Below, piece after piece: positions 56,001-64,000 of a stretch of DNA of 64,000 bases (position 1 is its first letter; each line of letters begins with the position of its first letter). Source of the stretch: Ctena decussata (lineage: Eukaryota; Mollusca; Bivalvia; Lucinida; Lucinidae); contig OZ022499.1 in assembly GCA_963989385.1 (NCBI GenBank), positions 102,532,786 through 102,596,785 on the forward strand, given 5' to 3'. The notes under the pieces are model-generated. The model was given only the letters and a program-made list of their open reading frames with translations. It searched no databases and had not been told where the DNA came from. The position numbers were made by a program, and so were the translations under genes.

Positions 56001-56269
56001 CCTGAGCCTTACAGTATTGGTGTTAGCTGCCTCTGTCATCCATCCATAAACATTTTCAAACATCTCTGAAACCACTGGGCAGACTTAACTCAAATTTCAT
56101 ATGGAGCATGCACATGGGTCAAAGGATTGAAAGTTCTTCAAATGATATTGGTCACATGACCAAGGTGGCCGCCATTCCCATGTATGGTAAAACTCTTTTA
56201 AATCTTCACCAGAGCCAGTGAACTGATTAATGCTCAGGTGAGCGATTCAGGGCCACCATGGCCCTCTTG
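53080..56269 (+). mobile_element. Helentron-like tandem-cored element, AGCTCACC family, with 18-unit core
   Basis: Starts with the hairpin AGCTCACCTGAGCACGAAGTG..., then (GTCC)5, then the core 53185-55795: about 18 direct units of about 145 bp. Each has TTGTGTACGCTCTAGAGG, CACAGTTTTGATCCAATC, TGAAACTTTGTCAGAATG and AAACTAGGTCACTAGGTCAA. It ends GCTCAGGTGAGCGATTCAGG, then the hairpin AGGGCCACCATGGCCCT and CTTG. A second 5'-type start, AGCTCACCTGAGCC at 55995, suggests a shorter element of the same class is appended or nested at 55995-56269. Non-coding. Confidence 0.8.
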
Positions 56270-57390
56270 TTTTTTTTTTGCTTTACATTTTCTATTTTTT
56301 TTGTATAGTTTCTTCTTAAAGTTCAATAAGCACAATAATCTTTTTCATTTTTAATACCCTAATACTTATCATATTTTATTTCTGACTATTATTATTGATT
56401 TACTTATTCATTTATTTATTGTCATATTGGGTTATTTTTTTTTATCATTATTTTTATATCTGTCTGGCACAGAATCTAGTTTTTGCAAAAGCTTATGCTT
56501 GATATACAGATTTGTCGCCCTTAAATTTTCTGTTTCAGTTATTTACCATTTTTACTTATCCTCTTTCATAAACAATTAAGTTTTGTTTTATGGTATTCAG
56601 AGCTGTTAAATGTTTATATAAACAATGTTCATTTTCTGTTTTTGAAACAAAAATACGGATGCACAAGACAGAAATATCAAAACTTATGTGCATAATTTTT
56701 GACACCATAAATTATCAAAGTTACCCAGATATAATATGTATTTAGGGAAAAAAAATACTATGGTTAAGTACTGCTGAGCCATTTATGGAAAGTCGTTAGG
56801 AGAATTGAACTGAACTGAATTGAAAAGTATCTTTTGGGGGGAGTGACTAATGAAGACACTGATTAGCCTGCACCTCTGTGCAGTCTAATCAGAGTTTTGC
56901 ATCTACTGTCTACGATCTAAGGGAATTTAAGCAGTGAAAACTAAAGTCTCCGAATGTATTGTGCATGTTTATTTTGTGTAGTTGTGAAACAGGACTATTG
57001 GCTCCTTTTCATATGAGACCGATCTTCACTCATTTCGTTGGTAATTTTTTGAAAAAGCCATGTGTTTTCATGGGTCAGTGAGTTTATTAGCGACCTGAAT
57101 AAGGGGATAAATGTCAACAGACATGATGTGTTTGTTTATTGCACAGTCAAAACAATTGATGCTGTGAATACACATGTGGATATATCTCCTTACTACCGGT
57201 TGAAGTCTGGGACCAAAAAAGGGCATGTCACTGGAAAAGGGCATGGCGCTGGAAAAAAGGGCATTGCGCTGGAGAAAAGGGGCATGGCGCGGCGCCATGC
57301 TAAAAGGGGCTGGGGGAACTCTACTGTGACTTTATATTACGGCACCACTGCATTTCATGCCTTTTCTAACTTTCATCTATTCCTTTACAG
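56270..57390. other. End of intron 1
   Basis: AT-rich. GATTAGCCTGCACCTCTGTGC and AGTCTAATCAGAGTTTT near 56868-56900 resemble the interior of the MITE at 63-305. 57195-57310 holds GGGCATG(T/G)C(A/G)CTGGAAAA repeats. Ends in a polypyrimidine tract and TTTACAG before exon 2. Confidence 0.5.
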
Positions 57391-57437
57391 GACTGAAAGC
57401 TGACCTTGTTGAAAGACTTCACAAGTATTACAAAGAG
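57391..57437 (+). CDS. SAP-domain protein gene, exon 2
   Basis: A 47-bp exon between TTCCTTTACAG (acceptor) and GAG|GTAGGT (donor). After the two bases GA, which complete a Gly codon with the G of exon 1, it encodes LKADLVERLHKYYKE, the second helix of the SAP domain (consensus -LK-x-x-L-x-ERL-). It ends in phase 0. Both splice sites match consensus well and the phase fits exon 1. The exon is short, as expected when an ancient SAP domain is split by an intron. Confidence 0.8.
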
Positions 57438-57808
57438 GTAGGTTTTACAACAAGATTTAAAGTGAAATGCCAGTAATATGACTTCACTGAACAAATTTCA
57501 TAAATTTAATATTTGTTCTGATAGATGGGGGACAGTATTCATTGATTAGCACAGCCTATCATATTTGACAACATTTTCTAACTCTCTTAACTCTTCAAGT
57601 GCTAAAAGTGCTGAGGACAAAACTTTTGTCTGCAAAATTTAGAAAATTGTTTTGTCCAAGCTATATCATATTGAGAATTCTAATACAAAATTGCAAACAA
57701 TGTAGATCTAGATGAGATGGCTCATTATGTTATATTATTATTAAACCTGACAGCCTGTGTTAATCAATGAAATTTAGTTGAATTTCTTCCAGCATTTATT
57801 GCATTACA
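57438..57808. other. Start of intron 2
   Basis: AT-rich intron sequence after the GTAGGT donor; nothing recognised. Confidence 0.5.
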
Positions 57809-58002
57809 CAGAGCCCTAGATAAGAGGGAGTATTTGGTGATAATTAGGGATGATTTTTGTTTTTTCTGGATAAAAACATATGTTGTGACCCCTCATCTGA
57901 GCCGTCTCAACGAGACGAGGGGTCACAACATACGGTTTCAATTAGAAATAAAGAAAATTATCCTTCAATTATCATCAAGTACCCCTCTTATCTAGGGCTC
58001 TG
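57809..58002. mobile_element. MITE with CAGAGCCCTAGATAAGAGGG ends
   Basis: Inverted ends CAGAGCCCTAGATAAGAGGG and CCCTCTTATCTAGGGCTCTG, and inner inverted TGTTGTGACCCCTCA / GAGGGGTCACAACA around GAGCCGTCTCAACGAGACG. hAT-like CAGAG ends, but no exact 8-bp duplication is present. 194 bp, in intron 2. Confidence 0.75.
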
Positions 58003-58339
58003 AAATTTACAATAGCGTACAGAATCAGCCCATAAGTAGGTCAAAATTGGCAAACTTACCGTAGAAAATACAGTAAGAGATAATTTTCTTCTTGTCATAA
58101 AATAATCCTCTTATCTGTAGATGTGGACGACCATAATTGAAGAAAGAAAATCAATGTTTTTCGTAAAAGACTTTATAAGTAAATAAGATCCTTTCGATTT
58201 TCTGGCTGATCTTAGTCTTTGCTATTAAACATTATGATGTAAGGCATTTAATATCATTGTCCTATTCACACTTGCATTAAGATATGGATATGTCTGAGTA
58301 CTCTCCATGCTAGTCTGCCATCTTTACAAAGGGAAATAT

Positions 58340-59690
58340 TTTTTTACACCGGTTTGAAAAAGGGGACCTATTATGTTTATGGGGCTGGCGTCGGTCTGTT
58401 GTAAACTTTTCGTTTCTAGATAATTCCTCCTACAGTTTACATCTGATCGAGCTGAAACTTGGTATATAGTAAGAATATGAGTTGGACTAGCGCATGATAT
58501 TTCAAAGTTAAGCTCCAATGATTTTTATGTGGAGTTACAGGCCTTTACTTAGATTTTTTGGGGTGTTCATTTCCGGATAACTACTACTACAGTTTTCATC
58601 CAGCTTAGCCCAGTTTTCATCCAATTAAGCTGAAACTATGTAAATAATAAGACTATGATGTGGAGTAGAGCAAATTATTTGGAGGTTACGCTCTGATGAT
58701 TTTTAGCAGAGTTACCGCCCTTTGAAAAAATTTGACTATGGCAGTTTGTATGGCAATTCATGAGCATTCCATAACTAGTTTATTTTTTGGAATATCATGA
58801 TGATATATATAGCAATGTATATGAGGTTAAGAAAATGTGTCTCATACAAGGTTGGTTACTCCCCATTACTTAGTTTTTTAGTTACGTCCCTTTGATTGTT
58901 TTGTTAGACTATATTTGTACACCTCATAACTAAGTAACGTGTTGAAACATAATTGTTATGTATATTATGTTGACATGGTATGTCACATATAAGAATGATT
59001 GCCTCCCCTTACCTATTTTTGGTGTTGCCTCCCTTTGAATAATTTCTAAGGCTGTTCTTGTGCAAGCCATATGTAGGCAACCGTATGGAATATCTTGATG
59101 AAAATTTATAGCAATGTGTATTAGGTTGGGGCAGTGTGTCTTATATAAAAATAATTGTTCCCTCATCCTTTTTTTGGAGTTACGTCCCTTTGATTAATGT
59201 GAATGGCTATTCTTGTGGCAGTCATTACTAAGTAACTGTATGGAATATCTTGATGAAACTTTATAGCATTGTGTATTAGGTTGAGACAGTATGTCTAATG
59301 AAAGAATAATTGCTTCTCCTCCCTTATTTTTGGAGTTACATCCCTTTGATAACCTTTTTAAGGCTATTCTTTTGAGAACCCTAATGTGTGGCATATCTAG
59401 ATTAACTTAATAGCAATGTAGACTAGGATGAAATGGTGTGTGTCATATAAGAATGGTTTCTCCCTATTACTTACTTTCAGAGTTACGTCCCCTTTATTAC
59501 TTGTTAGACTATTTTTTTGGGCACCATTACCAAGTAATTGTTTTGAATATCTTGGTGAGACTCTATAGCAATGTGTAATAGCTTGATACTGTGTGTTTAG
59601 TATGGGAATGGTTGCTTCCCCTTACTTAGTTTTGGAGTTAGTATTTACAGACTGTTCTTGTGCACTTATTAGGACCTGTTTGTGGCTGAT
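58340..59690 (+). repeat. Tandem array of about 180-190 bp units
   Basis: Seven or so decayed units with TGGAATATCTTGATGAAA(C/A)T, ATAGCAATGTGTATTAGGTTG, GAATAATTGCTTCCCC and TTTTTGGAGTTACGTCCCTTTGAT. Non-coding, in intron 2. Probably the core of another tandem-cored element whose ends have decayed. Confidence 0.7.
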
Positions 59691-59874
59691 TGTTGGGGAT
59701 ATAGATCTGCCCAAGGTACTGCTGGGCTCAGACTCACCCAGTATATTGTCCTGCTTACGGTGCTCATGTTATAACTTCCTGTTTGCTACCCAGGAGAATG
59801 AATCCTTTCCAGAATGGGGTCTACTTTTAAAGAAAAAAAATGCGTCTTTCCCTTTAGAATAGACAGATTTTATT

Positions 59875-61980
59875 AGCTCACCTGGCCCGAAGGGCCATAG
59901 TGAGCTATTGTCATACCAATGCGTCCGGCGTGCGTCGTCACGAAATTTGTCCGTCAACATCTAAAAACAAATATTCAAACATCTTCTTCTGTAAAACTAC
60001 TGGTCCCATGGTTCTCAAATTTCACATGGAGCATGACCTGACTCCAGGGTCTCAGAATTATAAAATTGGGTCAGGTTGAAAATCCAAGATGGCCGCCATT
60101 ACTAAAAATAGCAAAAACAAAATAAACTTCTTCTCCAGAACCACTAGGTATATTTGTCTGAATTTTGGCATGGAACATCAGTGAAACGTTGGTATTCAAA
60201 ATTATAAAAATGAAAAAAATCTGTAGCGGAGTTTTGTCACAGTGACCTACTTTCTGTTTACAAATGTAATTTTGCTCAAATGCCAATGTCAAAAAACGAC
60301 TTATTCAAACGACTTCAAACAACTTCTTCTCTAAAACCACTGCACCCATGGGTCTCAAATTTCACATGGAGCATGACCAGACTGCAGGGTTTCAAAATTG
60401 TAAAATTTGGTCAGGTCAAGAATCCAAGATGGCCGCCATTACTAAAAATAGCAAAAACAACAAAATCAACTTCTTCTCAAGAACCATTTAGTATATTTGG
60501 TTGAAAGTTTGCGTGGAACATTAATGGGACCTTGGAATTAAAAATTGGTAAAATGAAAAAAATCTATAGGGGAATTAGGTCACAGTGACCTACTTAGCGT
60601 TTACAAGACCGATTTGGCTAAAATGTCAGTATCTTAAGAAAACTCAATCAATTGTGGTCAGATTTGGTCAGAAATGGTCCTTGAAAGGAATTATTTCAAT
60701 TTTGTGCCAGTTGACTATCCCAGATGGCCACCATGGGGGCCGTTACTAAAAATAGCACAAACATAAAACTGAAAATTACTCAAGAACCCTTGAATGGAAT
60801 TCGACCAATTTTGTGTCAGAATGTTCCTTGCATGAAGCCGTTTCAATAAATTGCAATTTGGCTTTCCAAGATGGCCGACATCTGCCGTTACTAAAAATAG
60901 CACAAACATAAAAATGACAATTACTCAAGAACCCTTGTATGGAATTCGACCAATTTTGTGTCAGAATGTTCCTTGCATGAAGCCATTTCGATTAATTGCA
61001 ATTTAGCTTTCCAAGATGGCCGACATCTGCCGTTACTTAAAATAGCACAAACATAAAATGACAATTAGTCAAGAACCCTTGAATGGAATTGGACCAATTT
61101 TGTGTCTGAATGTTCCTTATATGAAGCCATTTCGATTAATTGCAATTTGGCATTCCAAGATGACCACCATCTGCCGTTACTAAAAATAGCACAAAACTTG
61201 AAAATGACAATATCTCAGCAACCGCTGAAAAGATTTTGACGAAATTTGTGTCAAAATGATTTTTGCATTGAGATGTTTCAAAAGTAACTAAATATAGACA
61301 AGTTTTAATGGCCTTTGTTACTAAAAATAGAAAAATGTGAAAATAAGAAAATCTCAGTGAAATTGGACTCATTTTCTGTCAGAATGGTCCTTTCATTAAG
61401 CTTTTTCGATTTTCTGCATTTTGGCATTCCAAGATGGCCGCCATTTGCCGTTACTAAAAATAGCACAAAACATGGAAATGACAATATCTCATTAACCGCT
61501 GAAGCGATTGAGACGAAATTTGTGGCAAAATGATTCTTGCATTGACGTGTTTCAAAAATTAACAAATATTGACCTGACTGTCAAGTTGGCCTCTGTTACT
61601 TAAAATAGCAAAATATGAAAATTAGAAACTTACAATGGAACTGGACCAATTTTGTGTCAAAATGGTCATTGCATGAAAGCTTTTCAATTTTTTGCATTTT
61701 GGCATTATAAGCTGGTCGCCATCTGCCATTACTAAAAATAGCACAAAACATGAAACTGACAATATCTCAGAATGGATTTTGATGAAATTTGTGGCAAAAT
61801 GATTCTTGCATTGAGGTGTTTCAAAAGTAAATATATAAAGACCAGACAAGTTGGCCTCTGTTACTAAAAGTAGCAAAATGTGAAACTGAGAAAATCTCTG
61901 GAATTGGACCAATTTTGTATCAGAATGGTCCCGTTGCACAAAAGCCAGGTGAGCGATATCAGGCCCATTTGGGCCTCTTG
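59875..61980 (+). mobile_element. Helentron-like tandem-cored element, AGCTCACCTGGCCC family
   Basis: Starts with AGCTCACCTGGCCCGAAGGGCC...TGAGCT, then TGCGTCCGGCGTGCGTCGTC. The core has units with AATCCAAGATGGCCGCCATT, ACTAAAAATAGCAAAAACA and (later) GAATGTTCCTTGCATGAAGCC. It ends CCAGGTGAGCGATATCAGG, then the hairpin AGGCCCATTTGGGCCT and CTTG. Parts of its core match the inverted 1585-2565 array. Non-coding, in intron 2. Confidence 0.75.
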
Positions 61981-62103
61981 TTGGCTAGGGAACCAAAAAA
62001 GAAACTAGCAGAGTTACTTTCCCTGATAGTGTACCCATTCATTGTTATAATATGTGTATATTTCAGACTTTGTTTTCTTTTCTCTGTCACAACTGTCTAT
62101 TAC

Positions 62104-62322
62104 ATTTGAGCTGCTACATGGGAAAACCGACAAAGTCACATGTGCACCCAGGGAAGACTTGGCACGTGTGCCCAGTCTAATCAGAGTTTTTGCTTTGCGC
62201 TTAAAGGGTAGCTACGGATCTTACCTAGCTCCATGTGGACAGCAAAGACTCTGATCAGACTGGGTGGATGCCCAGGCTGATCTTAGTCTTCCCTTGGCGC
62301 ACATGCCACTTTGTTGGTTTAC
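62104..62322. mobile_element. Palindromic MITE, copy 2, right end lost
   Basis: Matches the 63-305 element: TTGAGCTGCTACATGGGAAAACC on the left and GCACATGCCACTTTGTTGGTTT on the right, with AGTCTAATCAGAGTTTTTGC inside. The outer right arm is missing. Confidence 0.65.
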
Positions 62323-62564
62323 TTTTATCATAACACATTTATGTTTATAATGTAAGAAATTAATGACAATAATGGGAAACATTACAAGACTACCTACCTT
62401 ATGTAAAACCCGTAGGAAAATGGATATTTGGCTAAGGGAGGCAACCGAATTGCCTCTTGTTGCAGATGTTTATTTCTTTTAATCATTCTCTCCTTTCCTT
62501 CTTTGGTTGAGGAAGATAACTGTAACCCAGTTATGTCTGATTCTACTATTATATTTGTTCTCAG

Positions 62565-62610
62565 AATGAAGAGCAGGGAAGACAGCAACAGGAGCAAGAT
62601 GCTGAAGAGG
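62565..62610 (+). CDS. SAP-domain protein gene, candidate exon 3
   Basis: Acceptor TTTGTTCTCAG precedes AATGAAGAGCAGGG. In phase 0, as needed after exon 2, it encodes NEEQGRQQQEQDAEE plus one base, before a weaker donor AGG|GTCTGT at 62611. An acidic, Gln-rich stretch right after a SAP domain is normal for hnRNP U and SARNP-like proteins. The phase fit and the acceptor support it; the donor is the weak point. The intron that follows begins with a T-rich run and the element at 62650. Confidence 0.55.
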
Positions 62611-62649
62611 GTCTGTTCTTTTTTCTTTCTTTTTTTTTTCTGTCTTTTT

Positions 62650-63421
62650 ATACCCCGCCACATGTTAGTGGCGGGGTATTATGTTTTCACTTTGGCCGTC
62701 CGTGTGTCTGTCCATCCGTAGTACGTACGTCCATCCCTTCGTCTGTCTGTCCGCATTTCGTTTCCATTCGATAACTTAAGTATTTATAAATGGATTTCCT
62801 TCAAATTTTGCATATGCATTTGTACCAAGAATCACGTTGGCCATCCGTGTGTCTGTCCGTCCGTAGTACGTATGTTCCTCCATCTGTCCGTTCGTCCGCA
62901 CTTCGTTTCCGTTCGATAACTTAAGTATTTATTAATGGATTTCCTTCAAATTTTGCAAATGCATTTGTACCAAAAATGTCTCGCTTGGGATTGTTAATGG
63001 GCAAATTTCGTTAATTTATGACAGAGTTATGGCACTTGTCAATGTACAAAAAATGGTTTCTGGCCTCTAGATCCTTTACTACCTTGAGTATCATGATGAA
63101 ACTTCACAAACACGATCGAAGTAACAAAAGCTTTTTTATGAGCACCGAAATTTTATCATCGGGGGTTATCTGCTCCTGCCCTGGGACTATATACATGTAT
63201 AAAATCATGAAAAATTCCATATAAAATCAGAGTTTGAAGCAATTTTTCTGAAACTTTCAGCAAATGATCAGAGTGATGAAATTCTCCAGTGATGATCAAA
63301 TTTACCCCATGGGAGTTATCTCCCCCTGCCTCCAGCTATATACATGCATAAACTTGGAAAAATTGGTGTGTGAAAAAGGTTTGCAGTGGCGGGGTATCAC
63401 ACAGTCGTTTGCGATGCTTTT
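62650..63421 (+). mobile_element. Helentron-like tandem-cored element, ATACCCCGCC family, copy 2
   Basis: Starts ATACCCCGCCACATGTTAGTGG, then GTCC/GTCT-rich sequence, with a duplicated block (GTTCGATAACTTAAGTATTTAT twice, near 62766 and 62914). It ends GTGGCGGGGTATCACACAG and GATGCTTTTAT. Shorter core than the copy at 51773-53050. Lies about 40 bp after candidate exon 3. Confidence 0.8.
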
Positions 63422-63682
63422 ATCTGAGCTTAAAATAGCCAAAATTTAGGAGTGTGGTTGTTTTATACCTAGGAAGACCCCAATATAATTGTCTGTTTCG
63501 TAGATGTATAGAAATATAAAGAAATTATATGGAGCTTTGAAGATAATTTTGAGAAAACCCTGTTGGGACCAAACCTTCACAGGGATCAAGCTAGAGGGAA
63601 ACTAAGGAGAAGTTGTCTCCCTGCAGGATCAAACTACACACAGTCTGAACTGAAGGAGAAGTTTGACTGCACATATAAAAAA

Positions 63683-63915
63683 TATATGAGCCGCGACACG
63701 ACAAAACCAACAATGTGGTTGTGTGCCCAGCACAGACTCAGATCAGCCTGGGCATCCGCCCAGTCTGATCAGAGTCTTCGCTGTCCGCTTGGGGGTAGCT
63801 ACCTTTTGAGCCTTTAACGAAGAGTCTTATCAAACTGGGCAGATGCCCAAGCTGATCTGAGTCTGCGCTGGGCGCACAACCACTTAGTTGGTTTTCTCGT
63901 GACGCGGCTCATATA
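63683..63915. mobile_element. Palindromic MITE, copy 3
   Basis: Ends TATATGAGCCGCG and CGCGGCTCATATA are exact inverted copies. The inner arms hold ACAAAACCAACAATGTGG and its near complement. Same family as 63-305. Confidence 0.8.
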
Positions 63916-64000
63916 GACAAGGATGAAAGATGTTCAGAAAATTAAAACTTCTTCATTCAGATCTCTATCTGGATACCTGGCAAACTTGACTAAGCTTCAT
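63916..64000. other. Window end, nothing recognised
   Basis: No exon supported. The SAP gene must continue to the right of the window. Confidence 0.4.

Noticed and set aside
57062..57403. 113-codon frame overlapping exon 2 as a gene
   Set aside because: It reads through the splice acceptor in another frame and is driven by a GGGCATGGCGCTGG repeat.
63648..63690. Possible exon 4 of the SAP gene after CTCCCTGCAG, in the right phase
   Set aside because: The acceptor and phase fit, but there is no convincing donor before the MITE at 63683, the sequence has no expected motif, and exon 3's own donor is weak.

Overview
The window is eukaryotic nuclear DNA, most likely from a bivalve mollusc. It is AT-rich, has spliced exons with GT/AG borders, and is packed with repeats. 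The bivalve guess rests on several tandem-cored interspersed families carrying (GTCC)n microsatellites, as in oyster 'pearl' / Helentron-type elements. That is inference; no species marker was seen.

One host gene can be supported, on the + strand. Exon 1 (39985-40075) has an ATG and encodes the first half of a SAP DNA/RNA-binding domain. Exon 2 (57391-57437) completes the domain in the matching splice phase. Exon 3 (62565-62610) is acidic and Gln-rich. The product resembles the N-terminus of SAP nuclear proteins (hnRNP U / SARNP / SAFB type), and the gene continues beyond the window. Its 17.3-kb intron 1 and 5.1-kb intron 2 consist largely of nested transposons.

The left half (1-39 kb) is intergenic or belongs to an unseen gene. 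It holds degenerate tandem arrays (0.6-3 kb), a hAT-like element enclosing a LINE fragment (4.6-7.0 kb), a minisatellite split by two hairpin-ended elements (8.4-11.5 kb), LINE fragments (12.9-15.8 kb) and a foldback element with arms of about 515 bp (16.8-19.8 kb). It also holds a nearly intact Ty3/Gypsy retrotransposon (21714-27993), a second foldback cluster rich in CRE-like motifs (32.4-33.6 kb) and a TTAA-flanked MITE containing a SINE (35.1-35.9 kb). A long APE-type LINE lies on the minus strand (about 36.05-39.83 kb), with its 5' end 191 bp (start codon to start codon) from the SAP gene.

The Gypsy element is the most notable single feature. Its pol order is protease-integrase-RT-RNase H, copia-like, as described for Gmr1-like elements. 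Its LTRs differ at one noticed position, it has a 4-bp target duplication and a tRNA-Pro primer site, and its two ORFs overlap in a -1 register.

The right half (40-64 kb) is a stack of non-autonomous DNA transposons, several delimited exactly by terminal inverted repeats and target duplications (40848-42960, 41217-42703, 43488-45208, 43525-43975, 47809-50894). It also has Helentron-like, tandem-cored elements of at least three families. One LINE remnant is cut in two by these insertions and reads through in frame when they are subtracted. I found no CRISPR array, prokaryotic gene or RNA gene.
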